DNA from: Nitrospirota bacterium | GTDB lineage: Bacteria; Nitrospirota; Thermodesulfovibrionia; UBA6902 | Length of the DNA stretch: 54,643 bases | Assembly: GCA_016213935.1 (NCBI GenBank) | Contig: JACQZG010000062.1 | Coordinates: 1 to 54,643, forward strand | Direction: 5' to 3' | In this document: positions 1-8,427 of the stretch, one piece after another | Layout: each line of letters starts with the position of its first letter | Position numbering within the stretch: the first letter of the stretch is position 1 | Program-made: the position numbers and the translations under genes | The notes under the pieces: generated by a model | Seen by the model: the letters and a program-made list of their open reading frames with translations, nothing else | Database searches by the model: none | What the model was told of the DNA's origin: nothing

Positions 1-14
1 AAAGCAAATTTCGC

Positions 15-99
<85 letters not shown>

Positions 100-113
100 T
101 TTCCAAAGCAATC

Positions 114-194
114 AGCTATTAGCACGAAGCTGCCAGTTAAAAGAAAAATTTTTATCCCCTGCTTCCACTGACCTCTGATGGCTGACAGCTATTT
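114..194. repeat. degenerate 7-bp tandem repeats between two tRNAs
   Basis: Four heptamers run from 114 (agctatt, agcacga, agctgcc, agttaaa) and four more run from 167 (actgacc, tctgatg, gctgaca, gctattt), separated by a short AT-rich stretch. The 7-bp register is strict while the units diverge. This is one member of the family found through the window. It sits in the spacer of the tRNA-Thr/tRNA-Tyr transcript. Confidence 0.7.
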
Positions 195-204
195 GCTTTC
201 ATTA

Positions 205-280
205 TGGAGCCGATGAAGGGATTTGAACCCCCGACCCGCTGATTACAAATCAGCTGCTCTACCAACTGAGCTACATCGGC
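205..280 (-). tRNA. tRNA-Thr (TGT)
   Basis: The minus strand gives a standard cloverleaf. Acceptor GCCGATG (274-280) pairs with CATCGGC (209-215), the D-arm contains GCTCAGTTGGTAGAGC, the anticodon stem-loop carries TGT, the T-loop is TTCAAAT, and an encoded CCA lies at 205-207. Confidence 0.97.
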
Positions 281-424
281 ACCTCTGCTATCCCGAGAAA
301 AAACAATAATCCGTCTTTGCACACAAGTCTGCCGAGCGTTTATTAAAACGCTGATACAGCCCTGATGCAAAACAACATTAAGGATAGATAATATAATAAA
401 AACGCCCTGTTTTAATCAACTTGC

Positions 425-454
425 ATTATAGCATGGCGATTTTTTTATTTACAA
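425..454 (-). promoter_or_regulatory. sigma-70-like promoter for the tRNA pair
   Basis: On the minus strand TTGTAA (449-454) and TATAAT (425-430) are separated by 18 bp. This places a start near 417-419, about 140 nt before tRNA-Thr. No other gene lies between. Prediction from hexamers only. Confidence 0.5.
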
Positions 455-591
455 GTAGCAAACAGAAGCGGTCTAAGAGAGGCCTGAAAGCAAATAGAGG
501 AACAAATAAATTTGTTGCTTTCCAAGCATGAAGGTTTTAATTATATATTTATTACGCAAAAATAGGGATACGAGCCGGTTTATATCCCGCC

Positions 592-960
592 TTAATCACT
601 CCCGCTGCTTCCTGTGTTGTCAGGGGCATTATGATTGTCCCTGCTTATCAGATACGCCAAACCGCCTATAAAAACAGCCCCGATAACATATGTCCACGGA
701 TTGCTCCAGATGCCTTTTTCATCCGTAACTTCGTCAGACCGCGCGCTGCTCGAAACAAAATTCTGCGCTGAAGGAATATTATTCTGCGCATAGATGATTC
801 CGTCAACCTTTGTGTCAGCCGATGCTTTCTTAGGCGTGTAAAGATCAACTCCGTTAAGCCTGAAACCCATGTCACCGGCAAGAACTGAGCCCGGGACAAG
901 CGATATCGCAACAAGAAGAACAACCATCTTAAGGCAGTATGACCATCGGTTGTATTTCAT
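592..960 (-). CDS. small exported protein of unknown function
   Basis: This 122-aa protein is not recognised. The start at 960 is chosen because GGGAGG lies five bases upstream; an in-frame ATG at 1002 has no such site. Residues 1-28 form a signal peptide (basic start, hydrophobic stretch, VLA cleavage-like end). A second hydrophobic segment near residues 88-108 contains YVIGAVFIGGLAYLI and is followed by a polar, Ser/Gly/Asp-rich tail. The middle is short and hydrophilic without cysteines. It probably sits in the inner membrane or periplasm with one C-terminal anchor. It has its own promoter and no operon partner, so no role can be inferred. Confidence 0.7.
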   Translation of the reverse strand: MKYNRWSYCLKMVVLLVAISLVPGSVLAGDMGFRLNGVDLYTPKKASADTKVDGIIYAQNNIPSAQNFVSSSARSDEVTDEKGIWSNPWTYVIGAVFIGGLAYLISRDNHNAPDNTGSSGSD

Positions 961-1029
961 AATCCTCCCGTGAATGCTGTTATGGTATTTTTTAAAATAC
1001 AATTATTCCTATTCAACAAAGGATGCGAA

Positions 1030-1059
1030 ATTCTACCCTTCAACCTCAGGATTTGTCAA
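1030..1059 (-). promoter_or_regulatory. sigma-70-like promoter of the small exported protein
   Basis: On the minus strand TTGACA (1054-1059) and TAGAAT (1030-1035) have an 18-bp spacer, giving a start near 1023 and a leader of roughly 60 nt before the ATG at 960. Confidence 0.55.
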
Positions 1060-1100
1060 CACTATATTTACGCGGAAAATACCCCGCCTGACAGATTTGT

Positions 1101-1547
1101 TTAAATCTGAAAAGAGACGAAATCACACTTCTCCCTGTCCCATCTGAAGGCCTTTGCCACGCAGATATTCTTTTTTATAACAGAGACTACTATCTGAAGA
1201 GCGTCAGGGAATTCAGGCTCGCCAAAGACCGTCTGCGCCTCTTTGTCGGTTTCTGAAAAGCAGGCGTCGCAGTCTATGTGCGAATGATAAAACGCCATAA
1301 CCTCATGACCTTTTTCTTTTGCTTCGGCATAGATGCGCCCGGCCTCTGCCCTGTCAATAGCGTATGCGGTCTTCGCGTCCCTCGTATGCCTTTCAGGGTC
1401 ATCCGCATGAAGCTCATTCTGGATGTTCCTGCACTTGTGGACAGCTTGAACATCACCTTTCCCCGTTACAATGCCGCAGCATTCCTCGGGATAAGATTCG
1501 ACTGCATGCTGATAGATACCGCCTAAAATCTCCTTATTGATCTTCAT
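1101..1547 (-). CDS. JAMM/MPN metallopeptidase (Mec-like)
   Basis: This 148-aa protein is a stand-alone JAB1/MPN domain. The zinc motif is visible: a glutamate in EECCG (about residue 22) and H-S-H followed by seven residues, S, two residues, D (YHSHIDCDACFSETD). Stand-alone bacterial JAMM proteins remove amino acids or cysteine from ubiquitin-like sulfur carriers; in Mycobacterium tuberculosis Mec cleaves the CysO-cysteine adduct made by CysM. The start lies nine bases after the cysM-like stop, so the two are very probably co-transcribed and a role in carrier-dependent cysteine synthesis is plausible. No ThiS/CysO-like carrier is visible nearby, which leaves the substrate open. Confidence 0.85.
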   Translation of the reverse strand: MKINKEILGGIYQHAVESYPEECCGIVTGKGDVQAVHKCRNIQNELHADDPERHTRDAKTAYAIDRAEAGRIYAEAKEKGHEVMAFYHSHIDCDACFSETDKEAQTVFGEPEFPDALQIVVSVIKKNICVAKAFRWDREKCDFVSFQI

Positions 1548-1556
1548 GTCGATAAC

Positions 1557-2471
1557 TTATATCGTATGACTGAGGTACCTGTCACCGCCGTCAGGAAAGA
1601 TGGTGACTATCACGCCCTTATCCATATCCTCCGCGGCCTTCAATGCCCCGACAAGCGCCGCCCCTGAGGAATGGCCGACGGCCAGCCCTTCAACACTGAT
1701 AAGTTTCTTTACCATATCATATGCCTCTTCGGTATTTACAAAAATCGTCCGGTCGGGAAAGCTTAAATCAAATATCCCCGGCACTATGGAACTCTCCATA
1801 TGCTTCAATCCTTCAATGCCGTGCATCGCGTCATCGGGCTGAATGGCAATGACTTTTATATCGGGACTATATTCTTTCAGGTACTTCCCTGTCCCGGTCA
1901 CTGTTCCGCCGGTCCCGACGCTCGCGATAAAATGTGTCACCCTCCCTTTTGTCTGTTCAACTATCTCCGGCCCCGTGGCAAGATAATGAGCCTTCCAGTT
2001 TGAAGGGTTGTTGTACTGGTCAGGCATAAAATATTTACCGGGAGCATCATTATATATTTTACGCGCAAGCTTTATCGCCCCGTCCGAACCTTCAAAAGGG
2101 CTCGAATAGACAAGCGCCGCGCCGAAGCCTTCTATTATTCTTTTTCTCTCCGGGCTCGCGTTTTGCGGAATCACAACCTTGAGCCTGTACCCCTTTACAG
2201 CCGCTATCATCGCGTATGCTATACCCGTATTCCCTGAAGTGGAATCGATTATTATTTTGTCTTTCGTAAGCTCCCCTGACTCCTCCGCATCCTTTATCAT
2301 CTGATATGCCGGACGGTCTTTAACTGAGCCTCCCGGGTTATACCTCTCAAGCTTCGCATATATCTCCACACCGCTTTTTATATGAGAGGTTATCCTGTGA
2401 AGGCGGAGCATCGGCGTCTTCCCGATAGTCTCAAGGATGTTTCCGTCAACAGTATTAATGATGCCGATCAT
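1557..2471 (-). CDS. cysM: cysteine synthase, CysM type
   Basis: PLP fold type II beta-replacing enzyme making cysteine from an activated serine (O-acetyl- or O-phosphoserine) and a sulfur donor. The PLP lysine is in NPGGSVKDR, the substrate loop is TSGNTG, the phosphate-binding glycine loop is GTGGTVTG, and the C-terminus has GHSSGAA. From the Met at 2471 it has 304 aa, the usual size. Starts at 2489 (ATG) or 2522 (TTG) are open, and none has a clear Shine-Dalgarno. It lies directly upstream of the JAMM peptidase and downstream of a second synthase, cysK. This suggests it is the carrier-dependent CysM branch, while CysK uses sulfide (inference from context). Confidence 0.85.
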   Translation of the reverse strand: MIGIINTVDGNILETIGKTPMLRLHRITSHIKSGVEIYAKLERYNPGGSVKDRPAYQMIKDAEESGELTKDKIIIDSTSGNTGIAYAMIAAVKGYRLKVVIPQNASPERKRIIEGFGAALVYSSPFEGSDGAIKLARKIYNDAPGKYFMPDQYNNPSNWKAHYLATGPEIVEQTKGRVTHFIASVGTGGTVTGTGKYLKEYSPDIKVIAIQPDDAMHGIEGLKHMESSIVPGIFDLSFPDRTIFVNTEEAYDMVKKLISVEGLAVGHSSGAALVGALKAAEDMDKGVIVTIFPDGGDRYLSHTI

Positions 2472-2664
2472 ATGTTTTGTATCAGGCATAATTGTTTTAT
2501 TGAATAACCTGAAACCATGCAAGCGCGGCGATTGAACATATTTGGCGATACCTTAGCAAAACTTCCGGGATATTTGTTTGCATGCTATCTCTCATTCAAC
2601 TGCGCCTATGATATATTATCGCTTCAAATAAGTTCAGAGCAGTGCTTGCATGAAAAATAGTCTT

Positions 2665-3609
2665 TCAGCCGCTGAAATCAAAAAGCCTCGTGCTCAGGTA
2701 CCTCTCCCCGCTGTCAGGAAATATCACAACAACCTTTTTGCCTCTGCCGAGCCTCGCCGCAATTTTTTGTGCGGCGAAAAAATTGGCGCCTGAAGAGATT
2801 CCGCAAAGTATGCCCTCTTTTCTTATGAGAGCTCTTGCTGTTTCATAAGCATCTTCATCAGAGACCTGTATTATCTCATCGATTATCCTTTTGTTGAGTA
2901 TATCAGGCACAAACCCGGCGCCGATTCCCTGTATCTCATGAATCCCTGCCCTTCCGCCTGAAAGAACCGCACTTCCGGCAGGCTCAACCGCTATTATCCT
3001 GACTTTATTCCCGAGTTCCCTCTTCAATACTTCTCCTATGCCCGTTATCGTGCCGCCGGTTCCGACGCCTGCAACAAAAGCATCTATGTCACCGGGTTGA
3101 TTGAGTATCTCTTTTGCGGTTCCATTTCTGTGAGCCTCAGGGTTAGCCTTATTTTTAAACTGCTGCGGCTGGTAATAACCCTTGTCATCGGCGATCTCCT
3201 GAGCCTTTTGAACCGCGCCCGCCATATCCTTTTCGCCCTCAGTCAGAATAAGCTCCGCGCCGAATGCCCTGAGCATATTCTTCCTCTCAATGCTCATTGT
3301 CTCAGGCATTGTCAGGACGAGTTTATACCCTTTTGTCGCGCAGGCAAATGCAAGGCCGATGCCCGTATTCCCGGACGTCGGCTCTATGATGGTATCGCCA
3401 GGCCTTATCTTTCCCTCATCCTCAGCCGCCTTTATCATCGCGTGGCATATCCTGTCCTTGACAGAGCTGCATGGATTAAAAGACTCTATCTTCGCGTATA
3501 TCTCTGCCGAATCTTTCCCGACAAGTTTATTGATTCTCACCATCGGCGTGTTGCCTATGAGTTCAAGCACGGAATCAACAGGCTCGGAATGAAAGAATGC
3601 CTTTTTCAT
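2665..3609 (-). CDS. cysK: cysteine synthase A (O-acetylserine sulfhydrylase)
   Basis: A 314-aa PLP-dependent enzyme converting O-acetylserine plus sulfide to cysteine. The internal lysine lies in NPCSSVKDR, followed by TSGNTGIGLAF, the phosphate loop GTGGTITG, and GISSGANF near the C-terminus. It is a full-length single domain. Its ATG overlaps the folP stop in an ATGA junction, so translation is coupled to folP. It shares fold with the cysM-like gene downstream but differs clearly in sequence, so it is not a recent duplicate. The pairing with dihydropteroate synthase is probably only transcriptional. Confidence 0.9.
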   Translation of the reverse strand: MKKAFFHSEPVDSVLELIGNTPMVRINKLVGKDSAEIYAKIESFNPCSSVKDRICHAMIKAAEDEGKIRPGDTIIEPTSGNTGIGLAFACATKGYKLVLTMPETMSIERKNMLRAFGAELILTEGEKDMAGAVQKAQEIADDKGYYQPQQFKNKANPEAHRNGTAKEILNQPGDIDAFVAGVGTGGTITGIGEVLKRELGNKVRIIAVEPAGSAVLSGGRAGIHEIQGIGAGFVPDILNKRIIDEIIQVSDEDAYETARALIRKEGILCGISSGANFFAAQKIAARLGRGKKVVVIFPDSGERYLSTRLFDFSG

Positions 3610-4451
3610 TTATTGCCTTCCCCTTTAACGGCATCTGCCACAGCCGCGACCCTACGCATCTCTTTAACATCATGCACCCTTATGATGTCAGCCCCGTTGA
3701 AAATCGCAATGGCAACAGCCGAGGCTGTCCCCTCGATCCTTTCTGAGGGAGGGAGGCCGCCGAGAATGCTCCCTATGAATGACTTCCTCGAAGGGCCTAT
3801 GAGTATAGGTTTCTGAAACCCTCTGAATTCATTCAGCCGCCTGATTATCTCAAGGTTATGCTCCGCAGTCTTTCCGAAGCCTATGCCCGGGTCAATAATT
3901 ATCTTGTCATCTGAAATGCCGGCGCCGCGCGCGATTTGTATCGATTCCGTCAGGTAATCGATTATCTCAGGAATCAATGCCTCATAAAAAGGGCTCTTCT
4001 GCATACTCTCCGGGGTGCCTTTTATATGCATGACAACAACCGGAATCCTGTGCCTCGCAACAAGCCCGGCCATCTTTTTATCGAATCGTAACCCGCTTAT
4101 GTCATTGACAATTGAAGCCCCGGCATCAAGCGCGGCGCGCGCCACATCTGATTTATAAGTGTCTATTGAGATGGGTATCTTTATTTTCTTGGCAACGGCA
4201 TTGATGACAGGGATAACTCGCTTTATTTCCTCTTTTGCCGAAACCTTCTCCGAGCCCGGCCTCGTGGATTCTCCGCCGATGTCGATTATATCCGCCCCAT
4301 CCTCCTCCATCTTAAGCGCCTGTTCCACGGCGTCCTCTTTTTTGAAAAAGAGCCCGCCGTCGGAAAATGAGTCGGGCGTGACATTGAGAATTCCCATGAG
4401 ACGGGTCTTCTCAGAGAGATCAAGTCTGTATTTCTGCCACGAGAGTTTCAA
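3606..4451 (-). CDS. folP: dihydropteroate synthase
   Basis: Condenses 6-hydroxymethyl-dihydropterin diphosphate with p-aminobenzoate in folate synthesis. Family motifs are all present in order: GILNVTPDSFSDGG near the N-terminus, GGESTRPGS, a central DISG, the IDPGIGFGK loop, and GPSRKSFIG. The start is uncertain. The frame opens at a TTG at 4466, but AGGAG lies five bases before the TTG at 4451, giving 281 aa, the usual length. The gene heads the folP-cysK-cysM-JAMM run. Confidence 0.92.
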   Translation of the reverse strand: MKLSWQKYRLDLSEKTRLMGILNVTPDSFSDGGLFFKKEDAVEQALKMEEDGADIIDIGGESTRPGSEKVSAKEEIKRVIPVINAVAKKIKIPISIDTYKSDVARAALDAGASIVNDISGLRFDKKMAGLVARHRIPVVVMHIKGTPESMQKSPFYEALIPEIIDYLTESIQIARGAGISDDKIIIDPGIGFGKTAEHNLEIIRRLNEFRGFQKPILIGPSRKSFIGSILGGLPPSERIEGTASAVAIAIFNGADIIRVHDVKEMRRVAAVADAVKGEGNK

Positions 4452-4580
4452 AACCGCTCCTAACAATACAATTTAAAGATTATCCAGTGTATAAATATGC
4501 GGCAATGAAGGTCAAGCGGAAGAATTCTGAAATGCCTCGCAGCCTTCCTCTGTTATAATTAAGAAAGAAGGTATATCATT

Positions 4581-6101
4581 ATGAGCCTGTCTGAAAGATT
4601 AAAGGCATTACCCGAAAAAATCAAAAGCTCTCTCGAGATCGCTGATATAGCTTTCATCGTCCTCAGGGCCGTTGTGCTTGCTGGCGGATGCGCCTGGCTC
4701 GTGTTCGCTGAAATACCGGCAGAGTCGATTCGGAATATCATCATTCTCTTTACATGCTTTGCGGCAGGCAGCGTTCTTATCTTTTTCCTGCTCTTTCTCT
4801 TCCCGAAAAAGATCATTTATGCTTTTTCGCTCTTTTTTGACCTTTCCTTCGTGACACTTCTCATATATATGACCGGCGGATTCGTCAGCCCGTTTTTCAA
4901 CGGCTTTTATCTGATGACAGCTCTTTATTCTTTCTATTACGGGACAGTCGCCGGAATTTTCGTGGCGGCTTTATCAATAATGCTTTATCTTGCCGGCGGC
5001 AATTTCGATTTTTCAAGGTTCCCTCACTGGACGGATTTTTTCATCAGGGCGGCATTTATGTTTCTCATAGCGGTTCCCCTCGGCTTTCTCTCCGGAAAAT
5101 TGAAGAAGAAGGATGATGAACTCGAAATTATTAATAAAAACCTTCAGGAATCACTGAGCGCCCTTAAAGACCTGCAGGAGAGGGTTGTGCAGGCGGAAAA
5201 GCTTTCTGCCATCGGAAGGCTGACCGCTGATGTCGCCCATGAGATAAGAAATCCATTGACCTCCATAGGTGGTTTCGCAAGGAGGCTCAACAAGACCCTT
5301 GCGGAATTTACAAAAGAAAAAGAGTACACCGGCCTCATCATATCCGAGGTAAACAGGCTTGAAAAGATTCTTAAGGATGTCCTTGCTTTTTCAAGGGACG
5401 TGAAATCGAACCCGGAGAGCCTCGATATAAGCGAAACCGTAAGAGAATCTCTTCGCATCTTCAGTGATATCTTTAATGAACAACCCATCAAGGTTGAGGA
5501 AAATCTCGACGCATCCCTGCCGCCGGTCATGATTGACAAGGATCAAGTGAAACAGGCGGTAAACAATCTCATATCAAACGCCGTGGACGCTATGCCGAAC
5601 GGCGGAGTTTTGAAGATAAAGACCTTCATGGAAGAAATGTACAGCGTCAATTTTATCGTGGTGCAGATTGCGGACACGGGCGTCGGCATCCCCAAGGATA
5701 AATTAGATATGATATTTGAGCCATTCTTCACCACAAAAGAGATAGGAAGGGGGACCGGCCTCGGGCTCTCCCTTTGCAAAAAGATAATGGACGAGCATCA
5801 CGGATTGATCAAAATGGAGAGTGAACCCGGCAAAGGCACGTCCGTCAAGCTGTATTTCCCGTATCAATGCGAAGAGGAGTCCGCCAAGATAAAGTGCTGG
5901 GAATTTCATAAATGCGGGGTTGAGAAGGCGGAAGGGGCCGCGGAATTCAGATGCGCCGCGTATCCCCATTACGGCCGGATATGCTGGGCTGTCGCAGGCA
6001 CATTCTGCGGCAAGAGGGTGAGCGGGGCGATCGCCCAGAAGTTAGGGGATTGCAAAAAGTGCGAGTTTTACAAGAAAGTAGTTGTCCGCAAAGACCTTTA
6101 A
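4581..6101 (+). CDS. membrane histidine kinase with C-terminal Cys-rich domain
   Basis: A 506-aa sensor kinase. The N-terminal 170 residues hold about six membrane segments with short loops, so the stimulus is probably sensed in or near the membrane. A short coiled coil (175-205) leads to the dimerisation/phosphoacceptor helix with H220 in VAHEIRNPL, the N box around 328-338, G1 DTGVGIP (365-371) and G2 GRGTGLGL (389-396). After the ATPase domain comes an extra segment of about 75 residues with cysteines at 439, 445, 458, 468, 476, 491 and 494. It includes CWEFHKC and CKKCEFY and resembles the small two-CW type cysteine modules seen in anaerobes. That tail could bind metal or sense redox state (inference). 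No response regulator is adjacent. GAAGG precedes the ATG by eight bases. Confidence 0.92.
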   Translation: MSLSERLKALPEKIKSSLEIADIAFIVLRAVVLAGGCAWLVFAEIPAESIRNIIILFTCFAAGSVLIFFLLFLFPKKIIYAFSLFFDLSFVTLLIYMTGGFVSPFFNGFYLMTALYSFYYGTVAGIFVAALSIMLYLAGGNFDFSRFPHWTDFFIRAAFMFLIAVPLGFLSGKLKKKDDELEIINKNLQESLSALKDLQERVVQAEKLSAIGRLTADVAHEIRNPLTSIGGFARRLNKTLAEFTKEKEYTGLIISEVNRLEKILKDVLAFSRDVKSNPESLDISETVRESLRIFSDIFNEQPIKVEENLDASLPPVMIDKDQVKQAVNNLISNAVDAMPNGGVLKIKTFMEEMYSVNFIVVQIADTGVGIPKDKLDMIFEPFFTTKEIGRGTGLGLSLCKKIMDEHHGLIKMESEPGKGTSVKLYFPYQCEEESAKIKCWEFHKCGVEKAEGAAEFRCAAYPHYGRICWAVAGTFCGKRVSGAIAQKLGDCKKCEFYKKVVVRKDL

Positions 6102-6123
6102 GAAAAATTTCCAACAACAGCAA

Positions 6124-6537
6124 TTATCCCGGCCATATCCTGAATGATTTTCTTCCGTAAATCCGGTATGCGCGGAAGCCTTTTATATCAAGAGTGAAAA
6201 CTTCATCAATAGCAGCCTCTTCGGCCATGGCCACAAGAGTGGCATCGGCAAAGTCCATGGGGATATCCTTATACTTCTCCATTAATGCGATTGCCCTTGA
6301 GAGGCTTTCGTGAGACTGCGGCACTAAAGTGACCCCGCCCTGAAGGATAAAATCAAGACATGCCTTTTCCGCCTTTATTGACGGGCCGAGCAGATAAAGT
6401 GTTTCGGTCAGGACAGGCTCTGTGGCATATATTTCACCTTTGAAGGTTTTAATAAATTCGGCGCAATGAACATGCTTCCCTTCACTTTTATCAAGCAGCG
6501 CGACAAACGCGCCGGTGTCCAGAAGGATTTTACGCAT
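6124..6537 (-). CDS. PIN-domain toxin (VapC-like ribonuclease)
   Basis: A 137-aa PIN domain. The acidic residues expected for Mg-dependent RNA cleavage are visible: the N-terminal Asp in LLDTGAFVALLD, a central Glu in ETLYLLG, and the Asp pair in DFADATLVAMAE. It overlaps the upstream ribbon-helix-helix gene by eight bases, the usual arrangement for a co-translated antitoxin-toxin pair. VapC relatives cleave tRNA or rRNA; the target here is unknown. It lies convergent to the kinase gene ending at 6101. Confidence 0.88.
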   Translation of the reverse strand: MRKILLDTGAFVALLDKSEGKHVHCAEFIKTFKGEIYATEPVLTETLYLLGPSIKAEKACLDFILQGGVTLVPQSHESLSRAIALMEKYKDIPMDFADATLVAMAEEAAIDEVFTLDIKGFRAYRIYGRKSFRIWPG

Positions 6538-6787
6538 ACTTCTTCATCTTTTTCAGGAGATGTTTCCTGTGAGACTGCCCGAGGTCTGAAACCCCGCTTT
6601 CAACAGCGCCGATAAGGTTGCTGACGCGCTCATACGGGCTTTGCTCTTCCCTTACCCGTGTTTCTTTAAGAAATCTCTCCAGCGCTATTCTGACGATATC
6701 CGAGCGTTTCAGATGAAGCCTCTTTGCATAATTGGATATCTCCCGTTCAAGATTGTCCGTGAGCCTGACCGTCAATTGAGACTGCAT
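6530..6787 (-). CDS. ribbon-helix-helix antitoxin
   Basis: An 85-aa protein with an N-terminal ribbon-helix-helix DNA-binding fold (QLTVRLTDNLEREISNYA, then a second helix) and a basic C-terminal tail likely to bind the PIN toxin. The start at 6787 is supported by GGGAGGG just upstream; the open frame extends further but has no ribosome site. It should repress its own promoter; repeated AATGCAAT boxes lie directly upstream. Confidence 0.85.
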   Translation of the reverse strand: MQSQLTVRLTDNLEREISNYAKRLHLKRSDIVRIALERFLKETRVREEQSPYERVSNLIGAVESGVSDLGQSHRKHLLKKMKKYA

Positions 6788-6807
6788 ATGCCCTCCCCTG
6801 TTTAAGA

Positions 6808-6834
6808 AATGCAATTTATTGTAATGCAATGCAT
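6808..6834 (-). promoter_or_regulatory. candidate operator of the PIN/RHH pair
   Basis: Two AATGCAAT boxes (6808-6815 and 6823-6830) are spaced 15 bp start to start, and the second forms a near-palindrome with ATGCAATGCAT (6824-6834). They lie 20-45 bp upstream of the antitoxin ATG, a typical position for an RHH autoregulatory site. Inferred from pattern only. Confidence 0.4.
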
Positions 6835-6901
6835 CCCATCGCGTCAAGCATATAAAATGCAAGACTGTTTCTTGATTTACACGCGCCCTCTCATCCGTAG
6901 T

Positions 6902-6961
6902 CATTCCCGAAGCCCTCTATCCGGAATCCAGCTTCCTTTCTCCCCCTCTAAAAAGAAAGGG
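6902..6961. repeat. degraded REP-like palindromes
   Basis: ATTCCCG...CCGGAAT (6903-6927) is a decayed copy of the hairpin seen intact at 54466-54485. A second hairpin (CCCCCTCT...AGAAAGGGG, about 6941-6960) follows. The region 6835-7062 otherwise holds no convincing gene. Confidence 0.5.
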
Positions 6962-7062
6962 GCAGGGCGTGTTAAGCAAAGCCGAATTTCTTCTTTCCTG
7001 TGGTTATAAGAACGAAGACTAATCCTTTATCTTGAAAATTCAGGAGGTATCAGCTATGAAGC

Positions 7063-8427
7063 TTAATTTTTATCCCCGTCAGGAATCGAAAAGCAGAAGG
7101 CCGAGCCCTTTCCCGGCTCTGATTCGAGCCAAACCTTCCCGCCATGCATCTCAACAACCTTCTTTACGATGCTCAGCCCGAGGCCCTCTCCTTTTTTATC
7201 AGAGCTGACCCTGTAGAAGATATCAAACACCTTGTCCATATCTTCTTTTGCGATGCCTATTCCGTTGTCAGCTACACAGTAGACAATCTGCCCGTTCTTT
7301 TTCCCGCCTGAAACTTTGATGACGCCTGGACGTTTGGGGTCGAGATACCTGAGCGCATTCCCGATCAGGTTAGTCATTACCTGATTGATCTTCTTCTTGT
7401 CGCATATGCAGGAAGGCAGTTTGGAAATCTCATGCGTTGCGCCCTTCTCTTTAAACTGATGCTCAAGAGTGGAGATAACGTCCCTGACAAGGCTGTTCAT
7501 ATCAACTCCTGCCGCCTCAAACTCTGTTTTGCCGGAGCGCGAAATCTGATGCAGGGCAGAAAGCAGAGAATCCATCTTGAAAATGCTTTTAGTAATGTAA
7601 TCCATGGACTCAGGTATATCCTTTTCAATAATGCGGGCAATCCTGTTCTTGAGAGTTTCCGGTCCTGCTCCGTCCTGCAACGCTGACTGCAGTTCATCAA
7701 GGGAAAGCTTAATCTCTCTGCTGTAACCTTCGATATTCACAAGAGGTGAACGGAGGTCATGCGAGGTTACGTAGATCATCTGTTCGAGTTCCCTGTTAAG
7801 GCGCTCTTTATCTTCCTCAGCCTTCTTGCGCTCGCTGATGTCGCTGACGATCATTCGTATCTGATCCTGGTCTCCAACGCTGTCCTTGGCCAGAATGCAC
7901 TCAATCCTGGCGTAAAATATAGAGCCGTCCTTTCTGACAAGCCTTATATCGCAGGACTGCTTTTCCTTTGTTCTAAACAACTCATTAGACTTCAGATAAT
8001 AGACATCCTTATCATTGTGATGAATGAAGCCGGTGAAAGGCTTTTTTATTAACCGGCCCCTGTCTGCCCAAAGCAATGAGGTCCCGGTGAGGTTTACTTC
8101 AAGGATAAGCCCGTTCTTATCAAGGGTAAAATAACCGGCCGGTGCAAAATCATAAAGGTCGGAATATCTTGCGCGGGACTCTTCAATCTCGGCCCGGGAT
8201 TTCCGAAGCTCCTCGTTCTGCATCTCAAGTTCTATTTGGTGTACCTGAAGCTCGTGGATCAGGGAGTTGGTGTCCATGGAGATTGCCTTGAGCTCTCCAG
8301 GCCGTTCCTTGATTTTTTTTTCAGCGCTCTTGCGGAGTCGGGAATTTTCAGTTTCGAGTTTCGAACTGGAGGGTCGAAGTTTCGGATTTTGAGTTTTTTT
8401 CTTTATTATTTTTCGCTTTAAACTCAT
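7063..8427 (-). CDS. PAS-domain histidine kinase
   Basis: A 454-aa soluble kinase. A basic N-terminal stretch (1-45) is encoded by a heptamer repeat array, followed by a short coiled coil, one PAS domain (about 90-200, ending in SDISERKKAEE), the phosphoacceptor H223 in VTSHDLRSPL, an N box with NLIGNALRYL, G1 DNGIGI and G2 GEGLGLSI. No membrane segment is present, so it should act in the cytoplasm. Its ATG overlaps the stop of the CheB-CheR-PAS gene (TAATG), so the two are translated together and probably act in one signalling path. No receiver domain is seen nearby. Confidence 0.92.
   Translation of the reverse strand: MSLKRKIIKKKTQNPKLRPSSSKLETENSRLRKSAEKKIKERPGELKAISMDTNSLIHELQVHQIELEMQNEELRKSRAEIEESRARYSDLYDFAPAGYFTLDKNGLILEVNLTGTSLLWADRGRLIKKPFTGFIHHNDKDVYYLKSNELFRTKEKQSCDIRLVRKDGSIFYARIECILAKDSVGDQDQIRMIVSDISERKKAEEDKERLNRELEQMIYVTSHDLRSPLVNIEGYSREIKLSLDELQSALQDGAGPETLKNRIARIIEKDIPESMDYITKSIFKMDSLLSALHQISRSGKTEFEAAGVDMNSLVRDVISTLEHQFKEKGATHEISKLPSCICDKKKINQVMTNLIGNALRYLDPKRPGVIKVSGGKKNGQIVYCVADNGIGIAKEDMDKVFDIFYRVSSDKKGEGLGLSIVKKVVEMHGGKVWLESEPGKGSAFCFSIPDGDKN
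8341..8398. repeat. 7-bp tandem array inside a kinase gene
   Basis: Seven heptamers in register from 8350: agtttcg, agtttcg, aactgga, gggtcga, agtttcg, gattttg, agttttt. They encode part of the Lys/Ser/Asn-rich N-terminal tail of the kinase without breaking frame. Neither the PAS nor the kinase domain is touched. Confidence 0.75.

Noticed and set aside
7055..7210. Plus-strand ORF with a very good AGGAGG ribosome site at 7044-7050.
   Set aside because: It runs antisense through the conserved 3' end of the PAS kinase and stops there; its sequence is low-complexity and not protein-like. At most a remnant start.
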